DNA of 64,000 bases from Paracoccus caeni. Its GTDB lineage: Bacteria; Pseudomonadota; Alphaproteobacteria; Rhodobacterales; Rhodobacteraceae. Made by a program: the position numbers and the translations under genes. The DNA is taken from contig NZ_JAEPRQ010000001.1 in the NCBI RefSeq assembly GCF_016629665.1, positions 1,116,001-1,180,000 on the forward strand, written 5' to 3'. Below, piece after piece: positions 54,560 to 64,000 of the stretch; the first letter of the stretch is position 1; each line of letters begins with the position of its first letter. The notes beneath the pieces were generated by a model. The model was given only the letters and a program-made list of their open reading frames with translations, had not been told where the DNA came from and did not search any database.

Positions 54560-55195
54560 ATGTCTGACACCTTCGCCGCCAGAAATGCCTTGATCCCGGG
54601 GATCGTCCTGGGGTTGCTGGTCTGGATCATGACCACCGGATCGGTGGGTTGGTTCGCCGGGCTGGTTCTGGGCATCATCGCCGCCGTGTTGCTGACCGGG
54701 TTGATCGGCTGGATGAGTCAGGGCAGCCCCGCCGAGGATGGCTCTGCCTGGGAACCGCAGCCCGTCGCCGCGCCGGTCGAACCTGTTGTGGAGCCGGTCG
54801 AGACGGTGGCGCAGCCTCAGGTTCAGCCGAAGGCGGTGAAGGAAGTGGCGGAAACGCCGGTGGCAGAGGCGCCGAAGCCGAAGTCCGAGGCTGCGAAGCC
54901 GGTGGCGGCACCAAAGCCTGCGGCGGCGGCGCGGCCAGCGGCGAAACCGAAGTCGGAAGCCAAAAAGCCGGTTGCGGCCAGGGCGGATGACCTGAAGGAA
55001 ATCAAGGGCGTCGGCCCGAAACTTGAGGAAGTGCTGCACGAAAACGGTGTCACCACCTTCGCCCAGATCGCGGCTTGGGACGATGCCGAGGTGGATCACT
55101 TCGCGGAACTGCTGGGTCGGCTTGGGGGCCGCATCCGCAGTGAGGAATGGGTGGAACAGGCCAGGGTTCTGGCTGGCAACGATGGTGCCGCATGA
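54560..55195 (+). CDS. Membrane-anchored helix-hairpin-helix protein of the nuo operon
   Basis: 211 residues. Two hydrophobic helices at 10-52 (LIPGIVLGLLVWIMTTGSVGWFAGLVLGIIAAVLLTGLIGWM), a long Pro/Ala/Lys/Glu-rich linker, and a C-terminal domain (LKEIKGVGPKLEEVLHENGVTTFAQIAAWDDAEVDHFAELLGRLGGRIRSEEWVEQARVLA) that is a helix-hairpin-helix variety seen at the C-terminus of some NuoE proteins and in polymerase-lambda-like domains. Not a DNA-repair protein by context. It probably helps assemble or stabilise complex I. The next gene overlaps by four bases. Confidence 0.8.
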   Translation: MSDTFAARNALIPGIVLGLLVWIMTTGSVGWFAGLVLGIIAAVLLTGLIGWMSQGSPAEDGSAWEPQPVAAPVEPVVEPVETVAQPQVQPKAVKEVAETPVAEAPKPKSEAAKPVAAPKPAAAARPAAKPKSEAKKPVAARADDLKEIKGVGPKLEEVLHENGVTTFAQIAAWDDAEVDHFAELLGRLGGRIRSEEWVEQARVLAGNDGAA

Positions 55196-55422
55196 CGGGC
55201 GGTTCCAGGCAGGATCGCGGGCAGGATCGCGATACGGGGCAGATGCGCCTTGTCGCCGTGGTGATCGCCGTGGCCATGCTTGGATGGCTTTTGGTCCAGT
55301 TTCTGGGCCGCGAATATGGATGGGCGGCGAAATGGGCCTTTCTGGCCGATTTGGCCGCTATTGCTGCTTTTGTCTGGTCGCTGATCGTGACCTGGCGTAT
55401 CTGGCGGCGCAGGAATGCGTGA
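55192..55422 (+). CDS. Small two-helix membrane protein (DUF5337-like) of the nuo operon
   Basis: 76 residues: a polar start (MTGGSRQDRGQDRD) and two hydrophobic helices (RLVAVVIAVAMLGWLLVQFLG; YAFL-like WAFLADLAAIAAFVWSLIVTWRIWRRR). The length and the Arg-rich tail fit a family seen only in nuo operons of Rhodobacteraceae, DUF5337 as I remember it. Function unknown. It overlaps the HHH gene and is followed by nuoF after 24 bases. Confidence 0.8.
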   Translation: MTGGSRQDRGQDRDTGQMRLVAVVIAVAMLGWLLVQFLGREYGWAAKWAFLADLAAIAAFVWSLIVTWRIWRRRNA

Positions 55423-57295
<1,873 letters not shown>

Positions 57296-57299
<4 letters not shown>

Positions 57300-57748
57300 T
57301 GTGCGCCGAAAGGAATGTCCTTAAGTTACGCGAAAAGACGATATCGGCACTCTGTGCAGCGGTCACGGTTGCGCTGGCCTTGACCGCCGTGCCCGCGATG
57401 GCCCAGCAAACCCCGCTGGCGCAGGAAAAATACATCAATGACCGGCTGATCGCCGCGCGGATCGCCGACCGTATTCGCCGCGAATGCCCAAGCTATAATG
57501 CGCGGATGATCTATGCCTATGGGCAGGCCCGCGCGCTGAAACGCTATGCGCTGGAGCAGGGCTATTCCAACGCCCAGATCGATACCTTCCTTGACGACCG
57601 GGCCGAGCGTCGCCGGATCTATGCCGTGGCTGAGCAATACCTGACCAGCAAGGGTGCCAAGGAAGGCGATGCGCAAAGTTTCTGTGCCGTGGGGCAACAG
57701 GAATTCGCAAATAATTCGTATATCGCAACGTTTTTGGTGGCACGATGA
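57296..57748 (+). CDS. DUF5333-like secreted protein of the nuo operon
   Basis: 150 residues; ATG 57296 follows GGAGA and overlaps the preceding gene by four bases. A signal peptide ([21 protein letters not shown]) is followed by a helical domain with two cysteines ([26 protein letters not shown]). The arrangement '[26 protein letters not shown]' resembles DUF5333, a family of nuo-operon proteins in Rhodobacteraceae. Periplasmic or membrane-bound; role unknown. Confidence 0.75.
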
Positions 57749-57909
57749 GACGAACGACACGGATCATAGGTGCGGTGCTGCTGGCCTTGGCCGCCTTTGC
57801 CATGCTGGCGGGTGACCTGATGCTGGCAGGCGCTGCGGAACCGCGCCAGCCTGCTGCCGATACGCAGGCGTCGACCCAAGACTTCAATTCCTTCGCCCGG
57901 TTGGGCTGA
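57745..57909 (+). CDS. 54-residue membrane-anchored reading frame before nuoG
   Basis: ATG 57745 overlaps the DUF5333-like stop by four bases; the frame ends 16 bases before nuo[33 protein letters not shown] would be an N-terminal anchor or signal peptide, followed by a polar tail ([22 protein letters not shown]). No family recognised. Coupling to both neighbours supports it as a real gene. Confidence 0.55.
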   Translation: MRRTTRIIGAVLLALAAFAMLAGDLMLAGAAEPRQPAADTQASTQDFNSFARLG

Positions 57910-57925
57910 GGCAAAGGACAGGCAG

Positions 57926-59947
57926 ATGAGCGAACTTCGCAAGATCAACATCGACGGCAAGGTGATCGAGGTCGATCCCAACCTGACGCTGATTCAGGCG
58001 TGCGAGCAGGCAGGCGTAGAAATCCCGCGCTTCTGCTATCACGAGCGGCTGTCGATTGCCGGGAACTGCCGGATGTGTCTGGTCGAAGTCGTGGGCGGAC
58101 CGCCCAAGCCCGCCGCCTCTTGCGCGATGCAGGTCAAGGATTTGCGCCCGGGGCCGGAAGGCGCGCCGTCCGAGATCAAGACCAACAGCCCGATGGTCAA
58201 GAAGGCCCGCGAAGGCGTGATGGAGTTTCTGCTCATCAACCATCCGCTTGACTGCCCGATCTGCGATCAGGGCGGTGAATGCGATCTTCAGGATCAGGCG
58301 ATGGCTTACGGCGTCGATTTCAGCCGCTACCGCGAGCCGAAACGTGCTGCCGAAGAGCTGAACCTTGGCCCGCTGGTCGAAACCCACATGACCCGCTGCA
58401 TTTCCTGCACCCGCTGCGTCCGCTTTACCACCGAGGTCGCGGGCATCACCCAGATGGGCCAGACCGGCCGCGGCGAGGATAGCGAGATCACCAGCTATCT
58501 GAACGAGACGCTGGCCTCGAACATGCAGGGTAATATCATCGATCTGTGCCCGGTCGGCGCGCTGGTCAGCAAACCCTATGCCTTCACCGCCCGTCCGTGG
58601 GAACTGACCAAGACCGAATCCATCGATGTGATGGACGCGCTTGGCAGCAATATCCGCATCGACACCAAGGGTCGCGAAGTCATGCGGATCATGCCGCGCA
58701 ACAATGACGGCGTGAACGAGGAATGGATCAACGACAAATCCCGCTTCGTTTGGGACGGTCTGCGCCGTCAACGGCTGGACAAGCCCTATATCCGTGAAAA
58801 CGGGCGTCTGCGCGTGGCAAGCTGGCCCGAGGCGCTGGCGGTTGCGGCGCGTGCCATCTCGGGCAAGAAGGTCGCGGGTCTTATCGGCGATCTGGTCCCG
58901 GTCGAGGCGGCGTTCAGCCTGAAGACGCTGATCGAGGCCTTGGGCGGGAATGTCGAAAGCCGCACCGATGGCGCGCGTCTGCCTGCGGGCAACCGTTCGG
59001 CCTATGTCGGCAATGGCCGGATCGAGGATATCGACAGCGCCGAGATGATCCAGTTGATCGGCACCAATCCCCGCGAAGAAGCGCCGGTCCTGAATTCGCG
59101 CATCCGTCGGGCATGGGCTCGTGGCGCGCAGATCGGGCTGGTCGGTCAGCCGGTCGATCTGACCTATGACTACGCGCATATCGGCAATGACCGGGCAGCG
59201 CTGGAAAGCCTGTCCTCGCGCGAGATCAGCGAAGAAACCCGCGCCAAGCCGACCTTGGTGATCGTGGGGCAGGGCGCCATCCGCGAAGCTGATGGCGAAG
59301 CGGTTCTGGCCCATGCGATGAAGCTGGCGGAAAATAGCAATTCGAAGCTGCTGATCCTGCACACCGCCGCCTCGCGCGTCGGCGCGCTGGATGTGGGTGC
59401 GGTGACCGAGGGCGGTCTGAGCGCCGCCATCGACGGCGCCGAGGTGGTCTATAACCTTGGCGCGGACGAGGTGGACATCGCCGCCGGTCCCTTCGTGATC
59501 TATCAGGGCAGCCACGGTGATCGCGGTGCGCATCGCGCCGATCTGATCCTGCCCGCCGCCTGCTATACCGAAGAAAACGGTCTGTTCGTGAATACCGAAG
59601 GCCGCCCGCAACTTGCCCTGCGCGCCAATTTCGCGCCGGGTGAGGCCAAGGAAAACTGGGCTATCCTGCGGGCCCTGTCGGCGGAACTGAACCAGACGCT
59701 GCCTTGGGACAGCCTGGCGCAACTGCGCCGCGCGCTGGTCGAGGCGGTGCCGCATCTGGCGATGATCGATCAGGTGCCGGAAAATGAGTGGCAGCCATTG
59801 GAGATACGCGACATGGGCAAGGCCAGTTTCGTCTATCCGGTCAAGGATTTCTACCTGACCAACCCGATTGCGCGCAGCTCGCCCCTGATGGGCGAATTGT
59901 CCCGCATGGCCGCGGCGCGCAACGCGCCCGCAATGGCGGCCGAGTGA
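57926..59947 (+). CDS. nuoG: NADH-quinone oxidoreductase subunit G
   Basis: 673 residues, 75-kDa subunit. [2Fe-2S] cysteines in [41 protein letters not shown] with the histidine-coordinated N5 cluster; [19 protein letters not shown] for N4. The molybdopterin-like remainder from about 220 follows without a cofactor site. Shorter than E. coli NuoG and without the N7 cluster, as in Paracoccus Nqo3. ATG 57926, GGACAGGC upstream. Confidence 0.97.
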   Translation: MSELRKINIDGKVIEVDPNLTLIQACEQAGVEIPRFCYHERLSIAGNCRMCLVEVVGGPPKPAASCAMQVKDLRPGPEGAPSEIKTNSPMVKKAREGVMEFLLINHPLDCPICDQGGECDLQDQAMAYGVDFSRYREPKRAAEELNLGPLVETHMTRCISCTRCVRFTTEVAGITQMGQTGRGEDSEITSYLNETLASNMQGNIIDLCPVGALVSKPYAFTARPWELTKTESIDVMDALGSNIRIDTKGREVMRIMPRNNDGVNEEWINDKSRFVWDGLRRQRLDKPYIRENGRLRVASWPEALAVAARAISGKKVAGLIGDLVPVEAAFSLKTLIEALGGNVESRTDGARLPAGNRSAYVGNGRIEDIDSAEMIQLIGTNPREEAPVLNSRIRRAWARGAQIGLVGQPVDLTYDYAHIGNDRAALESLSSREISEETRAKPTLVIVGQGAIREADGEAVLAHAMKLAENSNSKLLILHTAASRVGALDVGAVTEGGLSAAIDGAEVVYNLGADEVDIAAGPFVIYQGSHGDRGAHRADLILPAACYTEENGLFVNTEGRPQLALRANFAPGEAKENWAILRALSAELNQTLPWDSLAQLRRALVEAVPHLAMIDQVPENEWQPLEIRDMGKASFVYPVKDFYLTNPIARSSPLMGELSRMAAARNAPAMAAE

Positions 59948-59952
59948 ACATC

Positions 59953-60720
59953 ATGTGGCCAGCATCCCGCCAGCCCCGCCTTGTGATCGCCGCCCTTCTG
60001 GGCGCGGTGGTTCTGGCTGGCTGCGACAAGGATGCGGCCGATGGCCGTCCGCCGGCCAAGCCCGAGACGATGACCGCGCGGATCCCCGCAGCGGGCAGCG
60101 ATCAGATGCAACTCGCGCGGATTTCGACCAAATCGGGTGAAATCCTGATTCTGGAAGAGGATGGCAGCGTCACCACGATGGATCTGGGCAGCAGCGAAGG
60201 CCGCGATGCCTTCGAGGTGACCGAGGCCGATCTGATGGCGCTGAACGCCAATCTTGATCTGAACCTTGGCGGCAGCGACAGCATGGTCTCGCTGCCCGGC
60301 AGACCGCCCCGGATGACCGCGCAGGAACGCGCGCTGAAGGAATTCGCCGCTCGCACCAAGCCGACCTTGCCCGCATGGGCAGAGGGCACCGAGATCGTCC
60401 CCGAGGACTTTCTGGGCGTCACGGTCAGCGCGCTGAATGCGGATGGCAAGGCCGATCTGGTCGAGGTCACGGCAAATCTTCGCAGGGGGGTGGACGCCGA
60501 TATCGCGTTCTCGTATGCCACCTGCGCGTTGGCCGGATGGGCAAAGGAAAATGGCAGCGAATACGGCCGCCATATCCGCACATTACAGGACACACGCGAC
60601 GGCAAATTGCTGATCGGGGCGGCATTCCTGCTGTCGGACAGCAAGCCGCTGGGCCTGCGGGTGATGGAAACGGAAGACACCCTGCGTGAATGCAGGGCAC
60701 GCGGCATTCCCGCGGCGTAG
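59953..60720 (+). CDS. Lipoprotein of unknown function in the nuo operon
   Basis: 255 residues from ATG 59953; a GTG at 59944 overlapping the nuoG stop would add three. A signal and lipobox (LVIAALLGAVVLAGC) are followed by a disordered stretch and a domain with SGEILILEEDGSVTTMDLGSSEGRDAFEVTEAD and YATCALAGWAKENG. No family recognised; probably anchored in the inner or outer membrane on the periplasmic side. nuoH follows after 24 bases. Confidence 0.7.
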   Translation: MWPASRQPRLVIAALLGAVVLAGCDKDAADGRPPAKPETMTARIPAAGSDQMQLARISTKSGEILILEEDGSVTTMDLGSSEGRDAFEVTEADLMALNANLDLNLGGSDSMVSLPGRPPRMTAQERALKEFAARTKPTLPAWAEGTEIVPEDFLGVTVSALNADGKADLVEVTANLRRGVDADIAFSYATCALAGWAKENGSEYGRHIRTLQDTRDGKLLIGAAFLLSDSKPLGLRVMETEDTLRECRARGIPAA

Positions 60721-60744
60721 AAGGTAGGAAAAGGGACGGGCGTC

Positions 60745-62591
<1,847 letters not shown>

Positions 62592-62595
<4 letters not shown>

Positions 62596-63005
62596 CCGAC
62601 GCCTTCCAGAAGATGTTTCAGCAGATGATGCAATCGGGTCAGGAAATGGCGCGGGCCTTCAACCCGGCGCTGGAAAACCTTGATACGCGGGCATTCGAGA
62701 AGATGATCCCGACCATGCCCGCAGACATGCTGGAGATGTGGTTCGGGCGCACCTTCAACCGCGACGGGCTGGACGCGAAAACGCGGCTTCTGGTGACCAT
62801 CGCGGCGCTGACCGTGCAGGGCGCGCATGCCGAGCCGCAACTGCGCCTGACCATCCGCCACGCCATTGAATCGGGCGCGACCGCCCGCGAAGTGGCCGAG
62901 GTGATCTATCAGATGGGGATGTTCGGCGGCATTCCCGCGATGCAGAAGGCGCTGGAAATCGCGCAGGGCGTCTTTACCGAACACGAGGGGAAACAACCGG
63001 AATGA
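62592..63005 (+). CDS. Carboxymuconolactone decarboxylase (AhpD-like) family protein in the nuo operon
   Basis: 137 residues. The core is the CMD helical unit ([78 protein letters not shown]). The AhpD CxxC pair is absent; the Glu/His pattern ([10 protein letters not shown]) is retained as in gamma-carboxymuconolactone decarboxylases. Its role in a complex I operon is unclear; assembly or repair is one possibility. Overlaps at both ends with ATGA. Confidence 0.85.
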
Positions 63006-63604
63006 TCACTTTTGCATTCTACCTCTTTGCGATTTCCGTCTGCACTGCGGGCTTCATGGTCGTTCTGGCGAAAAACCCGGTCCATTCGGTGCTGTGGCTG
63101 ATCCTGGCCTTCCTGTCCTCGGCGGGCCTGTTCATCCTGCAGGGGGCCGAATTCGTGGCGATGCTTCTGGTCATCGTCTATGTCGGCGCTGTCGCCGTGC
63201 TGTTCCTGTTCGTGGTGATGATGCTCGACGTCGATTTCGCCGAGCTGAAGGGCGAATTCGCCCGCTATCTGCCGCTTGGCGCGCTGATTGCCATCGTGCT
63301 GTTGGCCCAGCTTGGCATCGCCTTCGGGGTCTGGGAGACCTCGCAAATGGCCGAGGGTCTGCGTACCGCGCCGATCTCGCCCGAGGTGCAGAACACCCAC
63401 GCCATCGGCGCGTTGCTTTACGACCGCTATCTGCTGCCGTTCCAGCTTTCGGGTCTGGTGCTGCTGGTTGCGATGATCGGCGCGATCACCCTGACCATGC
63501 GCCACCGCAAGGACATCAAGCGCCAGAACGTGCTGGAACAGATGTATCGCGACCCGGCCAAGGCGATGGAGCTTCGCGACGTGAAACCGGGGCAGGGGCT
63601 GTGA
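63002..63604 (+). CDS. nuoJ: NADH-quinone oxidoreductase subunit J
   Basis: 200 residues, five helices ([74 protein letters not shown] is the classic NuoJ/ND6 start with the pi-bulge [17 protein letters not shown]). Part of the membrane arm. ATG 63002 overlaps the CMD gene stop by four bases; its own stop overlaps a GTG for the next frame. Confidence 0.96.
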   Translation: MITFAFYLFAISVCTAGFMVVLAKNPVHSVLWLILAFLSSAGLFILQGAEFVAMLLVIVYVGAVAVLFLFVVMMLDVDFAELKGEFARYLPLGALIAIVLLAQLGIAFGVWETSQMAEGLRTAPISPEVQNTHAIGALLYDRYLLPFQLSGLVLLVAMIGAITLTMRHRKDIKRQNVLEQMYRDPAKAMELRDVKPGQGL

Positions 63605-64000
63605 TCGGTTTCCCTCAGATGGCGTTCGGCGTGAGTAGCGTCGCACTGATGTCGGTCGTCGGCTGCACGAATGCCCCGGTCCGATCGGTGTCTCCGGGTA
63701 TGTGCAGAGTTGACGTTCTTCATTCGCATGGAGACGAGCCGAAGGATCTGGGGGGCGGCCTTATTCGCCGCGATACGAGTTTCGCCAGCTTTTCGACCGA
63801 TGAACATTACGTCGATGTGACTGACTGCCGGTCGGGCGAACAGAGAACCCTGATGCGGCGCGGTAATTTCGGAGAGGATGATCGGCCGTTCGATCACTCC
63901 GTCAATGTTGATAAGGTGCTTATCGCATTTCAGGACCGTGATACATCTAACCCGCTGGCCTATCTTGAGGCATTGGCGGAAGAACAAGGCGTCGCCGTCC
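63601..64000 (+). CDS. Lipoprotein-like gene after nuoJ, truncated by the window edge
   Basis: GTG 63601 overlaps the nuoJ stop (GTGA); an ATG at 63619 is an alternative. The frame runs past the right edge (133 codons visible). [16 protein letters not shown] is a signal with a lipobox (SVVGC). The mature part ([19 protein letters not shown], then [27 protein letters not shown]) is polar and unassigned; base use is AT-richer than nuoJ. nuoK is presumably further on. Confidence 0.55.
   Translation, partial: MIGFPQMAFGVSSVALMSVVGCTNAPVRSVSPGMCRVDVLHSHGDEPKDLGGGLIRRDTSFASFSTDEHYVDVTDCRSGEQRTLMRRGNFGEDDRPFDHSVNVDKVLIAFQDRDTSNPLAYLEALAEEQGVAV

Noticed and set aside
57884..59755. Long open frame on the minus strand across nuoG
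   Set aside because: Complement shadow of nuoG. The plus strand carries the iron-sulfur cysteines in order.
63427..63987. 186-codon frame on the minus strand at the right edge
   Set aside because: Opposite nuoJ and the lipoprotein-like frame; no family features, and the plus frame has a lipobox and coupling with nuoJ.

Overview
The window is a 64 kb piece of a GC-rich alphaproteobacterial chromosome. The organism is most likely Paracoccus or a close relative in the Rhodobacteraceae. The main evidence is the complex I (nuo/nqo) operon at the right-hand end: its core subunits closely resemble the Paracoccus denitrificans Nqo proteins as I remember them, and small unidentified genes sit between the core genes, as in that genus. 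fabA-fabB-fabI, SdhE, GcvT-domain demethylating dehydrogenases and ScfR-type regulators also fit. Genes are tightly packed, many overlap by 1-4 bases, and I see no prophage, insertion sequence or CRISPR array.

Layout. 1-5062: truncated TonB receptor, host-attachment-type protein, aminotransferase, XRE regulator plus sdhE, MarR regulator, gloA. 5205-10004: thyA-folA (+) facing an alpha/beta hydrolase and fabI, fabB, fabA (-). 10260-21243: glycosyltransferase-like gene, very alanine-rich membrane-anchored protein, infC with an ATA start, dut, moeB with membrane helices, M3 peptidase, lipoprotein, SH3 protein, 2-hydroxyacid dehydrogenase, MFS and LysE transporters. 21260-26654: panBC (-), a large FAD/GcvT dehydrogenase (+), a TetR regulator (-) and tRNA-Gly (-). 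26818-31761: membrane and hypothetical genes, a CatB-like acetyltransferase, family II pyrophosphatase, HAD phosphatase, and an M15 peptidase in an AT-rich patch. 31951-39447: PhaJ-like hydratase, ribF, cysteine-cluster protein, threonine aldolase, and a methylcitrate block (ScfR regulator diverging from a thioesterase, prpD and prpC). 39610-50450: fsr, a four-gene phospholipid cluster, a PhzF protein, an FAD protein, an Lrp regulator, an FMN reductase, a lone ABC binding protein and xylB. 50719-64000: nuoABCD-EF-G-HI-J with eleven inserted reading frames; the operon runs past the right edge.

How the genes work together. The nuo operon supplies the proton-pumping NADH dehydrogenase. The prp block handles propionyl-CoA under a short-chain-acyl regulator whose likely TTTGCAA-type sites fill the intergenic region, but prpB is absent here. 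thyA/folA, panB and the GcvT-domain dehydrogenase all touch the methylene-tetrahydrofolate pool.

Most notable observations: (1) a TGC-rich palindrome shared by the promoters of the GcvT-type dehydrogenase and the neighbouring tetR, with a relative before a PhaJ-like hydratase; (2) the set of small, translationally coupled frames in the nuo operon, four of them under 60 codons; (3) a four-gene phospholipid module whose CDP-alcohol phosphotransferase lacks several signature residues; (4) the ATA start codon of infC; (5) a perfect 13-bp inverted repeat and possible small RNA between tetR and tRNA-Gly. Functions come from reading the translated sequence; no database search was run.
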